From JAKAWQ01 sp963745975 (lineage in GTDB: Bacteria > Pseudomonadota > Alphaproteobacteria > Acetobacterales > Acetobacteraceae): a DNA stretch of 64,000 bases. Numbering within the stretch: position 1 is the first letter of the stretch; the number at the start of each line of letters is the position of its first letter. A program made the position numbers and the translations under genes. Location of the stretch: positions 558,001 to 622,000 of the forward strand of contig CAVUZJ010000009.1 in the NCBI GenBank assembly GCA_963745975.1, written 5' to 3'. The notes below the pieces were generated by a model. The model had not been told where the DNA came from. It saw nothing but the letters and a program-made list of their open reading frames with translations, and made no database searches. Positions 55,206 through 63,625 of this stretch are shown piece by piece.

Positions 55206-57034
55206 GAGAAGGCGCCGCCGCACGGGCGAATTCCGTCCTGCCGGAAACCGCGCTGCTCGCCGCTCTGGTTTGCTTCTTCCTCGTGCTTCCCTTCATCGGC
55301 GGTTCGGCCGACATGTTCGGGCGGATCATGATCTGGGGCCTCTTCGGGCTCGGCTTCGATCTCCTGTTTGGCTACACTGGCCTCCTCTCCTTCGGCCAGG
55401 CCGCGTTCTACGGCACCGGCGGCTATGTCTGCGCCTGGCTGCTGACGACGCACACGCTCCACAATGTCTGGCTCTCACTGATCATCGGCACGATCGCCGC
55501 AGGAATATGGGGCCTCGCCGTGGGGTGGCTGGCCCTCCGCCGCATCGGCATCTACTTCGCGATGATCACGCTCGCGTTCGGCCAGATCTCCTTCTTCCTC
55601 GAGAACTCGCCGCTGGCGCTTTGGACCGGCGGAGAGAACGGCCTGCCCGGCGTGCCGGTGCCGCATCTCGGGCACTTCGCGTTCACCAGCGGCTGGCGCA
55701 TGGATTCGCTGGTCGGCTTCTTCTTCCTCGCGGGCTTCGCGCTCGCCCGGCGCATCATCCATTCCCCCTTCGGCGCCGTGCTGCGGGCGATCAGGGACAA
55801 TGCCAACCGCACGCTGGCGCTCGGCCACGCGGTCGGGCGGTACAAGCTCGCCGTCTTCGCTATTGCGTCCCTCTATGCGGGGCTCGCGGGCGGGCTGCTC
55901 GGCATATTCCAGAGCTACATGCCGCCTGACGCCTTCTCGCTCGATACGTCCGGCCAGCTCGTCGCGCAGACGGTGATCGGCGGTGTCGGAACGCTGATCG
56001 GCCCGCTCATCGGCGGTGCGGTCTGGCTTTACCTCGAGCAGAACCTCCAGGCGATCCCGGGCGTCGGCGCGCTCTGGAAATTTCTCCTGGGCCTCATCTT
56101 CGTGATCCTCGTCACCGTGCTCCGCCGCGGGATCGCGGGCTCGCTTCGCGCGCTCTGGCGCCGCGCCCGGCCCGTGCAGGAATCCGCGGCTGCGCCCGAG
56201 ACCCCTCCGGCAACGCTTCCCATTCTGCCGCTCTCCGCCCCTCCCGTGCGCGCCGCGGTCGGGGTGCCTGCCCTCGAAGCACGCAACCTCAGCATGAGCT
56301 TCGGCGGCCTCAAGGCCGTGCAGAATGTCTCCCTCACCGTGGAGCGCGGCGCAGTCCAGGCGGTCATCGGTCCCAACGGAGCCGGCAAGACCACGCTCTT
56401 CAAGATGCTGCACGGCGAGATGGCACCGAGCGCGGGCGATGTCTTCTTCTTCGGCAGGCGGATAACAGGGCTTGGCGTCGCCGGTGCCTGCCAGGCCGGC
56501 ATCGGCAAAAGCTACCAGGTGAACCAGCTTTTTGCCGGCCTCACGGTGCGCGAGAACCTCCGCGTCGCAGCACTGGCCCGCCGGTTCGGCGCCTTCCGCG
56601 CGGCTCTGTTCAGCGACGCCACCGCGATCCCCGACGTCGAGCGGCAGATCGAGGCCGTGCTTCACACGATCTCTCTCGAAAGCCGCGCCGATTTGTTGCC
56701 GGGCACCCTCGCCTACGGGGAGAAGCGGCGGCTCGAGATCGGGCTCGCACTCGCGGCCGGCCCGCACGTGCTCCTCCTCGACGAGCCGCTGGCGGGCATG
56801 AGCCCGGAGGAACGCACCGCGACCAAGCAACTGATCGCGCGGCTCCGAGAGCGGGCAACGCTCGTCATCGTCGAGCACGACATGGATGCCGTGTTCGAGC
56901 TCGCCGACCGCATCAGCGTGCTCGCCAACGGAACCCTGCTCGCGGAAGGCACGCCGGCGGAGATCCAGAACGATGCGGCGGTGCAGGAAGCCTATCTCGG
57001 GGGATTGCGAGCGCATGAGCCTGTTGGAGATTGA
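55202..57034 (+). CDS. livM/livG: Fused LivM permease - LivG ATPase
   Basis: A 610-residue two-part protein. Residues 1-325 are a LivM permease (GLFGLGFDLLFGYTGLLSFG, VLRAIRDNANRTLALGHAVG, SGQLVAQTVIGGVGTLIGPL). A Pro/Ala linker (about residues 326-355) leads to a LivG ATPase: Walker A IGPNGAGKTTLFKML, signature LAYGEKRRLEIGLALA (the LSGG position is degenerate, typical of LivG), and Walker B LLLDEPLAGMSPEE. The start overlaps livH and the stop overlaps livF. Fused LivM-LivG proteins are known, so the fusion itself is not new. Confidence 0.92.
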   Translation: MREGAAARANSVLPETALLAALVCFFLVLPFIGGSADMFGRIMIWGLFGLGFDLLFGYTGLLSFGQAAFYGTGGYVCAWLLTTHTLHNVWLSLIIGTIAAGIWGLAVGWLALRRIGIYFAMITLAFGQISFFLENSPLALWTGGENGLPGVPVPHLGHFAFTSGWRMDSLVGFFFLAGFALARRIIHSPFGAVLRAIRDNANRTLALGHAVGRYKLAVFAIASLYAGLAGGLLGIFQSYMPPDAFSLDTSGQLVAQTVIGGVGTLIGPLIGGAVWLYLEQNLQAIPGVGALWKFLLGLIFVILVTVLRRGIAGSLRALWRRARPVQESAAAPETPPATLPILPLSAPPVRAAVGVPALEARNLSMSFGGLKAVQNVSLTVERGAVQAVIGPNGAGKTTLFKMLHGEMAPSAGDVFFFGRRITGLGVAGACQAGIGKSYQVNQLFAGLTVRENLRVAALARRFGAFRAALFSDATAIPDVERQIEAVLHTISLESRADLLPGTLAYGEKRRLEIGLALAAGPHVLLLDEPLAGMSPEERTATKQLIARLRERATLVIVEHDMDAVFELADRISVLANGTLLAEGTPAEIQNDAAVQEAYLGGLRAHEPVGD

Positions 57035-57713
57035 CCGCATCAACAGCTACTACGCCGACTCGCACATCCTCTTCGATGTCTCTCTTTCGGTCGAGGAAAG
57101 TGAAGTCGTGGCGCTGCTCGGCCGCAACGGCGCCGGCAAGACAACCACGCTCAAAACGATCATGGGCGTGCTGCCGGCAAGGAGCGGCAGCATCCGTCTC
57201 GAGAACCAACCGATCGAGGCCTTAGCGCCGTTCGAGATCGCCCGTCGCGGCGTCCAGCTCGTGCCGGAGGAGCGGCGCATCTTTGGCGGCCTCACGGTTG
57301 TGGAGAACCTCGAGCTCGCCTCGCTGACCGCAAAGAATCCGCTCTCGCTCGAGGCGATCTTCGCCTATTTTCCGCGGCTCGGCGAACGGCGCTCCTCGCG
57401 CGGGCGCAACCTCTCGGGCGGCGAACAACAAATGCTCGCCATTGCCCGCGCCCTGATCCGCGACGCGCGCATCATCCTGCTCGACGAACCCTTCGAGGGC
57501 CTTGCCCCCCTCGTCGTGCGGGATCTCCTCGAAGTCGCCGAGACGCTCGCCTCGCAGGGCCGCACGATCCTGATCGTCGAGCAGAACGTGACCGCGGCAC
57601 TCGACCTCGCGCGGCGCGTCTACGTGCTGAACAACGGGCACGTCGTCTTCGAGGGCACGACCGCGGAGCTCCGTTCCGAACCCGCGGTCATGAAGAATCA
57701 TCTGGGCGTTTAG
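57015..57713 (+). CDS. livF: Branched-chain-amino-acid-type ABC ATPase LivF
   Basis: A 232-residue ATPase: Walker A LLGRNGAGKTTTLKTI, LSGGEQQMLAIARALI signature, Walker B IILLDEPFEGLAPLVV, and an EQN switch (VEQNVTAALDLA), the LivF type. The start lies 20 bases inside the LivMG gene in another frame, so translation is coupled. With LivMG and LivH it completes the importer, encoded next to the binding protein gene. Confidence 0.93.
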   Translation: MSLLEIDRINSYYADSHILFDVSLSVEESEVVALLGRNGAGKTTTLKTIMGVLPARSGSIRLENQPIEALAPFEIARRGVQLVPEERRIFGGLTVVENLELASLTAKNPLSLEAIFAYFPRLGERRSSRGRNLSGGEQQMLAIARALIRDARIILLDEPFEGLAPLVVRDLLEVAETLASQGRTILIVEQNVTAALDLARRVYVLNNGHVVFEGTTAELRSEPAVMKNHLGV

Positions 57714-57719
57714 CGATAA

Positions 57720-57843
57720 GGCCAGGGGCTCTGCCCCTGGACCCCGGCAAAGGCGGAGCCTTTGCAATCCATTCCTTATTCTAAACGTGCGGGGGTCTGG
57801 GGCCTCAAGGCCCCAGCGGGGTCCAGGGGCAGAGCCCCTGGCC
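57720..57843. repeat. Family D element: long inverted repeat with nested hairpins
   Basis: Perfect 26-bp arms (57720-57745 and 57818-57843). Each arm is itself a hairpin, CCAGGGGC-TCT-GCCCCTGG on the left. Between them are GCAAAGGC/GCCTTTGC and CTGGGGCCT/AGGCCCCAG hairpins. It begins seven bases after the livF stop codon and extends past the stop of the convergent hemY gene (57776), so the last HemY codons are repeat-derived. Copies of this palindrome type are common in GC-rich alphaproteobacteria. Confidence 0.85.
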
Positions 57844-59083
57844 GGGGCGCGCTCTCCCATGCGAGCCGGCCGGCGGCGCCGCACTTCGGGCAGAGCGGCT
57901 GCCAGGACGGGCTCTCGCCGCCGCATTCGGAGCACCGCCAGGCGGGATCGGGCTCGGCCGCCGCAGCGGCGCGGAGCGCGTCCCGCTCCGCAGGGCTCTC
58001 CTTGCCTCCGGCCTCGGCGCGGGCGATCTCGGCGATCAGGAGCCAGAGCCGTCGCCAGCCGATCCCCGCGGCACGCAGCGCCTCGGCGTGGCGGCGCGCC
58101 TCGCCGGGAAGGCCGGCATCGAGGGCAGTGCGCGCCAGCAGGAAGCGGGACTCGGGATGGTCGGGGTTATGGGCGGCGAGGCGCTGCGCCGCGGTCGCGC
58201 GGGCGAGCTTGTCGGTGACCGGCGCCAGCGCGAACTCGGCAAGGCTCGGGTGCGGAGCGCGCTCCCAGGCCTTCTCGATCGTCGCCATGGCGCGGCGTTC
58301 CCGCCCGAGCTCGCGGAGCCGCCGGGCGAGCGCAAGCGTCGCGGCCGGGAGCGACGGGTCGGCGGCAACCGCGTCGCGCGCCAGCCTGAGCGCCGCCGTC
58401 GGATTCTGTTCGGCGTCGGCCGCCGCGGCGGCGAGCGCGGCGCGCGAAGCGGGCTCGGCGAGCGCGAGCGCCGCCCGCCAGTCCCCGCTCTCGATTGCGG
58501 CGCGCTGGCGATCGCTTCTGAGCCAGGTCCCGCCCGGATGGACGCCCTCGGCCTGGCGGGCCAGGCGGGCGGCCTCTTCCCAGTCCCCGCGCGCGACCGC
58601 CTGGCGAAAGAGGCCCCTGAGGCCGAGGAAGGCACCCTCCTTATGCTCGGCGAGGAGGCGGAAGATCGCCTCGGCCTCGTCGCTCCGCTCGGCAAGGCGG
58701 GCGGCCTCGGCGGCAAGCAGGAGCGTCTGCGGCGAATCGCCGAGAAGGCGGCGCGCGTTGGCGGCCTCGCGCCCCGCCCCGCGGCCCTCGCCGGCGGCGA
58801 GCGCCAGCAGCGTGCTTGTGACCGCGCGGTCGCCACGGGCGCGATCCCGTCGGCTGCGCCAGTGTCGCCAGCCCCGCGGCAGCCGGAACAGCACGCCGGT
58901 CAGGCGGAGCAGGACGTAGGCGAGCAGGACGAGGAGGATCAGCGCGAGCGCTGCGACCGGCGTCCGCACGGAGAGGCTGATGGAGTCGAATTCCGCCGAG
59001 ACGGTTCCCGGCAAAGAGGCGAGCCCGAAAGCGATCGCGAGCACGACCGCGCTCGCGACGAGGAAGCAGAAGACGCGGCGCAT
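57776..59083 (-). CDS. hemY: HemY-like tetratricopeptide membrane protein
   Basis: A 435-residue protein. Two N-terminal helices (about residues 3-27 and 43-66) precede a TPR-like helical array (about residues 85-360; SPQTLLLAAEAARLAERSDE, ESRFLLARTALDAGLPGEA). A C-terminal zinc ribbon follows (CSECGG, CPKCG). HemY_N-type proteins are linked to late tetrapyrrole synthesis and lie beside hemC/hemD. The last 22 or so residues (beyond the ribbon, including PLDPAGALRPQTP) are encoded in the right arm and centre of a family D repeat, which also gives the stop. It is downstream of the mitofilin-like gene with a one-base overlap. Confidence 0.85.
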   Translation of the reverse strand: MRRVFCFLVASAVVLAIAFGLASLPGTVSAEFDSISLSVRTPVAALALILLVLLAYVLLRLTGVLFRLPRGWRHWRSRRDRARGDRAVTSTLLALAAGEGRGAGREAANARRLLGDSPQTLLLAAEAARLAERSDEAEAIFRLLAEHKEGAFLGLRGLFRQAVARGDWEEAARLARQAEGVHPGGTWLRSDRQRAAIESGDWRAALALAEPASRAALAAAAADAEQNPTAALRLARDAVAADPSLPAATLALARRLRELGRERRAMATIEKAWERAPHPSLAEFALAPVTDKLARATAAQRLAAHNPDHPESRFLLARTALDAGLPGEARRHAEALRAAGIGWRRLWLLIAEIARAEAGGKESPAERDALRAAAAAEPDPAWRCSECGGESPSWQPLCPKCGAAGRLAWESAPRPGALPLDPAGALRPQTPARLE

Positions 59084-60003
59084 CAGTCAGCGCCGGCGAG
59101 CGTTGCCAGCGCCGCCTGCGCGGCCAGAAGCGCCTTCGCCTCGCCCTCCCATTCGGCCATCGCCGGGGCGAGCGGTGATGGGAGGGGAGCGAGTGCCGCG
59201 ACCGCCACCTGGAGATCGCCCGCGTCGAGCGCGGTACGGGCACGCGTGAGCGCGTCTTCGGCGGGATTGCCGATGATGACGCGATTGCCCGAACGCACGG
59301 TGACGAGGTCGCCGGCCTGCAGGAGCAGCCGCTGGAGGAAGGGCTTGCCCGCCGCCGAGGGGCGGCTCGCGGTGAGCTCGGCGCGGGCCGCCGCGGGAAA
59401 CGAGAGCCGGAGCGAGGCGAGTGTCGGCGGCGCCGCCGTGGCATAGCGGGCGAGTGCGGCAGGCGCGCCCGGCAGCGTCCCGAGCGGGCGACCTTGGGCG
59501 AGCGCCGCAGCCGCGGCGGCGATGCGCGCAAGACGGTCGATCCGGTCGAGACGGGCGGAGATTCCGTCCACGGACTTTTCGAGGGCGTCGATGCGGCGCG
59601 CGAGCGGAGCCGCGGCCGCGCCGAGTGCTGCTTCGTCCGGCGGCACCGTGGCCGGTTGCGGGCGATTCTCGAGTGAAGCGACCCGCGCCTCGAGCGGCGC
59701 GAGATCGGGCGGCGGCGGCAGCGCCGCGAGCTTCCGCTCGAGTGCGGCGACCTCTCCGGCGAGGCCGTCGAGCCGGCCGGAGAGCGCGGCGAGCACGGCC
59801 ACGGATGGCGGGGCGGCAGGCGGCGGCAGGCGAGGATTGGCCCAGACCCACGCAATACAGGCCGCCAGGATGATGAACCCGGCAAGCGAGAGCCACGGCA
59901 GCACGCGATGGCGCGGCGGCGCGGATGAAGCCGCCCCCGCAGCCGGCGCCTCCGCCGGTGCGGTCGCGGAAGGTTCCGCAGGCGTGCCGTCCGGTTCGGT
60001 CAT
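59083..60003 (-). CDS. Mitofilin-like (COG4223) membrane protein
   Basis: A 306-residue single-pass protein. A Pro/Ala-rich cytoplasmic start is followed by one helix (VLPWLSLAGFIILAACIAWVW, about residues 36-56), a coiled-coil (about residues 68-160; SGRLDGLAGEVAALERKLAA, APLARRIDALEKSVDGI) and a C-terminal helical domain with TVRSGNRVIIGNPAE. Alphaproteobacterial proteins of this kind are related to mitochondrial mitofilin/Mic60 and are usually encoded in hem clusters, as here. It overlaps hemD by four bases. Confidence 0.85.
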   Translation of the reverse strand: MTEPDGTPAEPSATAPAEAPAAGAASSAPPRHRVLPWLSLAGFIILAACIAWVWANPRLPPPAAPPSVAVLAALSGRLDGLAGEVAALERKLAALPPPPDLAPLEARVASLENRPQPATVPPDEAALGAAAAPLARRIDALEKSVDGISARLDRIDRLARIAAAAAALAQGRPLGTLPGAPAALARYATAAPPTLASLRLSFPAAARAELTASRPSAAGKPFLQRLLLQAGDLVTVRSGNRVIIGNPAEDALTRARTALDAGDLQVAVAALAPLPSPLAPAMAEWEGEAKALLAAQAALATLAGAD

Positions 60004-60707
60004 GCGAGCATGGCGAGCAGCGCCTCCTCGGTTGGCCGCAGTGCGACACGGACCGAGCGGAAGGGCAAGCGTCGAAGCGCGCCGGCCGCCGGCTCGCCGA
60101 TCGCCAGCGCGGTGACGCCGGCAAGCTCGGCCGCGAGCCCGGCTGCGGTGACGAGGCGGGCAAAAGTTTCCGCCGTCTCGGCCGAGAAGAAGAGCGCGGC
60201 CGCAATTCTCTTCTCGGCGAGCGCCTGGCGGGCGGCCGGAGGCAGGCGCCTCACCGGAACGGCAGCGTAAAGAGTGCGGCGGTGCACTGCGAATCCCTGC
60301 GCGCGAAGAGAGGCAGCGAGCCGTTCGCCCTGAAGCGCGCCGGCGGCGAGCAAAAGCGGCCCCGCATCGGGGCGGCAGGCAGGGACGACGAGCGCTGCGA
60401 GCGCCGCCGCATCGCCGGCCGCGCTGGTGACGGTGGCGAAGCCGAGGGCGCGCGCACGGGCGGCGGTGGCATCGCCGACCGTGTAGAGGGGAAGCGAGCG
60501 GTAGGGCGCGGGAATCCCGGGCAGGGCATTCCCGCTCGTCGCCACCACCGCCTGGAGGTGCGCCGGATCGGGCAGGCGCGCGCGCCTGGCGCGGATGCCG
60601 AGGAGGGGTGCCACGAGAGGCGCGCAACCGAGCTCGGCGAGGCGTGCGCTCGTCGCCGAGGCGCCCGGCTCCGGGCGGGTGACCAGGACCCCGGGACGGT
60701 CAGGCAA
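60000..60707 (-). CDS. hemD: Uroporphyrinogen-III synthase
   Basis: A 235-residue, two-lobed HemD. It opens VLVTRPEPGASATSARLAE and closes near RRLPFRSVRVALRPTEEAL; between are SGNALP, TVGDATAARARALGF and ALFFSAETAETFARLV. HemD sequences are weakly conserved, so operon position between hemC and the mitofilin-like gene supports the call. It cyclises hydroxymethylbilane with inversion of ring D. The likely start is TTG at 60707, eight bases inside the hemC stop region, because no ATG or GTG lies near the conserved start. Confidence 0.88.
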   Translation of the reverse strand: MPDRPGVLVTRPEPGASATSARLAELGCAPLVAPLLGIRARRARLPDPAHLQAVVATSGNALPGIPAPYRSLPLYTVGDATAARARALGFATVTSAAGDAAALAALVVPACRPDAGPLLLAAGALQGERLAASLRAQGFAVHRRTLYAAVPVRRLPPAARQALAEKRIAAALFFSAETAETFARLVTAAGLAAELAGVTALAIGEPAAGALRRLPFRSVRVALRPTEEALLAMLA

Positions 60708-61707
60708 AGATGTCGGGCGGCGAGTCCGCGCGCAGGCTCCGGCCGAGCTCCGTGCCGATGCGGGCGGCCTCGGCGGCCGGACCGGAAAGGCTTCGCTTGA
60801 GGAGGAAGGAGCCGTCCTCGCGGGCGACGAGGCCGACGAGGAGAAGACCTCCTCCTGGCAAGAGCCGGGCATGGCCGCCGATCGGCGTGCGGCAGGAACC
60901 GTCGAGTGCTGCGAGCAGGGCGCGCTCGGCGGAAGCGACCGCGGCGGCCTCGCCATCCTCGATGGCGGCGAGAAGCTCAAGAAGCTCGGTATCGTCGGCG
61001 CGAACCGTGACGCCGATGATGCCCTGGCCGGCCGCCGGGACCATGGTCTCGACATCGAGCGGCAGCACGTTCGGACCAGCGGCGATATCGAGCCGGCGCA
61101 GCCCCGCGAGGGCCAGAACCCCGGCCGCAAGCCCGCCCGCGCGAATCCGGGCGAGGCGGGTGCCGACATTGCCGCGCAGCGGCACGACCGAGAGATCGGG
61201 CCGCGCGGCCAGAAGCTGCGCCTGGCGCCGCACGGAGGCCGTGCCGATCCTCCCACCCGGCGGAAGGGCCGCCAGGGGATCTTGCGGATCCGGCACGCCG
61301 CTTCCGTGACCGAGGATCAAGGCGTCGCGCGCGTCCTCGCGCCGGAGCGTGCAGGCGAGCACGATGCCGGGTGCAAGCTCGGTCTCGAGGTCCTTGAGGC
61401 TGTGCACGGCGAAGTCGATCCGCCGGTCGGCCAGGGCTTCATGGATCTCCTTGGCGAAGAGCCCCTTCCCGCCGATCTCGGCAAGCCGCCGGTCCTGCAC
61501 GCGATCGCCGGTGGTGGTGATCGGATGCTCCTCGAACACATCGAGCGTTCGCAGCACCGGGCAGAAGTGGCGGAGCACGGCGAGGAACGCGCGGGTCTGG
61601 ACAAGTGCGAGCGGCGAGGCGCGAGTCCCGACGCGCAGCGGCAGCTCGCGCAGATGAGGCCGGACCCGCACGCTTGCCGTCTGCTCCGGGGGCTTCAGGG
61701 CGGTCAT
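60700..61707 (-). CDS. hemC: Hydroxymethylbilane synthase (porphobilinogen deaminase)
   Basis: A 335-residue HemC. Catalytic and cofactor motifs are intact: LRVGTRASPLALVQT, AVHSLKDLETELAPG, GTASVRRQAQLLA, VPLRGNVGTRLARI, AAGQGIIGVTVRADD, and the dipyrromethane Cys in LDGSCRTPIGGHARL. ATG 61707 is used; a GTG two codons upstream is an alternative. It is divergent from tsaD with a 44-base gap that must hold both promoters. Confidence 0.95.
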   Translation of the reverse strand: MTALKPPEQTASVRVRPHLRELPLRVGTRASPLALVQTRAFLAVLRHFCPVLRTLDVFEEHPITTTGDRVQDRRLAEIGGKGLFAKEIHEALADRRIDFAVHSLKDLETELAPGIVLACTLRREDARDALILGHGSGVPDPQDPLAALPPGGRIGTASVRRQAQLLAARPDLSVVPLRGNVGTRLARIRAGGLAAGVLALAGLRRLDIAAGPNVLPLDVETMVPAAGQGIIGVTVRADDTELLELLAAIEDGEAAAVASAERALLAALDGSCRTPIGGHARLLPGGGLLLVGLVAREDGSFLLKRSLSGPAAEAARIGTELGRSLRADSPPDIFA

Positions 61708-61751
61708 GCGCACGTCCTAAAACTGCACGTGAGGAATGGAAAGGGACGAGG

Positions 61752-62810
61752 GTGAGTTTCGGCGAGCCATCCGGCGCGGTGCTCGGGATCGAGAGCTCGT
61801 GCGACGAGACCGCTGCGGCGGTGCTTGACGGAGGCGGGCGCGTGCTCAGCGAGCGCGTGTTGAGCCAGGTCCGCGAGCACGCGCCCTTCGGCGGCGTCGT
61901 GCCGGAAATCGCGGCCCGCGCCCACCTGGCGCACCTGCCGGGGCTGGTGGGCGAGGCGATGGCGGAGGCCGGGCTCGGCTTCGCCGAGCTCGCCGCGGTG
62001 GCCGCCACCGCGGGGCCCGGGCTCATCGGCGGGCTGATCGTCGGCAGCCATGTCGCCAAGGGGATCGCACTGGCCTCGGGCTGCCGGTTCCTCGCGATCA
62101 ATCATCTCGAGGCGCACGCGCTGACGCCGCGTCTCCCTTGCCTCGGCGCCGCACCCTTCCCCTACCTGCTCCTGCTGGTCTCGGGCGGGCACAGTCTCTG
62201 GGCTTCGGTGGAAGGGGTGGGGCGGTACCACCCGCTGGGCGCCACGATCGACGATGCGGCGGGCGAGGCGTTCGACAAGGTGGGCAAACTGCTTGGGCTG
62301 CCCTGGCCGGGCGGGCCGGCGCTCGAGCGTCTGGCGGCCGAGGGCGATCCGCGGCGCTGGCGCTTCCCCCGCCCGCTCGCGGGTCGGCCGGGCTGCGATT
62401 TCAGCTTCAGCGGCCTCAAGACGTCGGTCGCGCATGCCGTGGCGGGCTTCCCGCCGGGCGCCTTGCCGCGCGAGGCGGCAGCGGACATCGCCGCCTCCTT
62501 CCAGCGCGCGGTCGCCGACACGCTGGCCGACCGGGCGCGGCACGCCATCGCGATGTTCGCCGGACATCATCCCGACGCGCGGCTCCTGGTCGTCTCGGGC
62601 GGGGTGGCGGCGAACGGCGCGGTGCGCGCGGCACTCGCCGAAGCGGCCGGCCAAGCCGGGTTCTCCCTCTTCGCCCCGCCCGGCCCGCTCTGCACCGACA
62701 ACGCGGTGATGGTGGCCTGGGCGGGGATCGAGCGGCTCCGTCTTGGCCTCACGGACGGGCTGGATGCGCCCGCCCGCCCGCGCTGGCCGCTCGACGAGAT
62801 CGGCCATTGA
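61752..62810 (+). CDS. tsaD: tRNA N6-threonylcarbamoyladenosine transferase subunit TsaD
   Basis: A 352-residue ASKHA-fold protein. Motifs: VLGIESSCDETAAAVLDGG, the metal-binding NHLEAHA (H-x-x-x-H), LLLVSGGHSLWA, GATIDDAAGEAFDKVGKLLG, FSFSGLKTSVAH, VSGGVAANGAVR and CTDNAVMVAW. It installs t6A37 on ANN-decoding tRNAs with TsaB, TsaC and TsaE. The GTG start with an AAGGGACGAG site is preferred; the frame is open 147 bases upstream, across hemC, without conserved sequence. Confidence 0.95.
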   Translation: MSFGEPSGAVLGIESSCDETAAAVLDGGGRVLSERVLSQVREHAPFGGVVPEIAARAHLAHLPGLVGEAMAEAGLGFAELAAVAATAGPGLIGGLIVGSHVAKGIALASGCRFLAINHLEAHALTPRLPCLGAAPFPYLLLLVSGGHSLWASVEGVGRYHPLGATIDDAAGEAFDKVGKLLGLPWPGGPALERLAAEGDPRRWRFPRPLAGRPGCDFSFSGLKTSVAHAVAGFPPGALPREAAADIAASFQRAVADTLADRARHAIAMFAGHHPDARLLVVSGGVAANGAVRAALAEAAGQAGFSLFAPPGPLCTDNAVMVAWAGIERLRLGLTDGLDAPARPRWPLDEIGH

Positions 62811-63625
62811 ACTACCGCCACGCCTACCATGCCGGCGGTTTCGGGGACTGCCTCAAGCAGGCGATCCTCGTGCAGCTGCTCGCAGCGCTGCAAAGAAAGC
62901 CGAGCCCGATCACCGTGCTGGATACGCACGCGGGGGCCGGTGGATACGACCTCGCCGCACCCGAGGCGGCGCGGACCGGGGAATGGCGCGCCGGGATCGG
63001 CCGGCTCCTCGAGGATCCGCCCGTCCCGCTCGCGGCCTATGTCGCGCTGGTGCGTGCGGCAGGATGCTTCCCGGGTTGCTGCCTGCTGGCGCGGAGCGTG
63101 CTCAGGCCGGAGGACAGGCTGATCTGCTGCGAGCTCCATGGGGACGAATACGCCGCCCTCCGGCGGCGTTTCAAGGGTGACCCGCAGGTCGCGGTCCATC
63201 ACCGCGACGGTTTTGCGGCGCTCAGCGCACTCCTTCCGCCTGAACCGCGGCGGGGCCTCGTGTTGATCGACCCGCCCTACGAAATGCCGGGCGAATTGGA
63301 GCGGGTCGCGGCGGGACTCGCGGCTGCGAACACGCGGTTCCGCGAAGGGATCCTCGCCGCCTGGTACCCGATCAAGCATCGGGCGCCGGTGCGCGCGTTC
63401 CACAGCACGCTTCGCGAGAGCGGGATCCGCGACATCGTGGCCGCCGAATTCTTCCTCCGCGAACCAACCGACCCCGGGCGGCTCAACGGAGCCGGCATGG
63501 TGATCGTCCGCCCGCCGTTCGAGTTCGAGCCGGCGGCGCGGGCGATCCTCGATGCGCTGACCGAGCGGCTCGGCACCGGCGAGCCGGGTGGCGGGGCGGC
63601 TTTGCTGCGGCTTGCCGATGAATAG
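62807..63625 (+). CDS. rlmJ: 23S rRNA (adenine-2030 N6)-methyltransferase RlmJ
   Basis: A 272-residue methyltransferase. The start NYRHAYHAGGFGDCLKQAI, LDTHAGAGGYDL (SAM region), and the catalytic motif VLIDPPYE (family DPPY/NPPY) match RlmJ/ComJ. It methylates A2030 of 23S rRNA. The TTG start overlaps the tsaD stop; no ATG lies near the conserved N-terminus. The stop overlaps gpsA by eight bases. Confidence 0.92.
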   Translation: MNYRHAYHAGGFGDCLKQAILVQLLAALQRKPSPITVLDTHAGAGGYDLAAPEAARTGEWRAGIGRLLEDPPVPLAAYVALVRAAGCFPGCCLLARSVLRPEDRLICCELHGDEYAALRRRFKGDPQVAVHHRDGFAALSALLPPEPRRGLVLIDPPYEMPGELERVAAGLAAANTRFREGILAAWYPIKHRAPVRAFHSTLRESGIRDIVAAEFFLREPTDPGRLNGAGMVIVRPPFEFEPAARAILDALTERLGTGEPGGGAALLRLADE

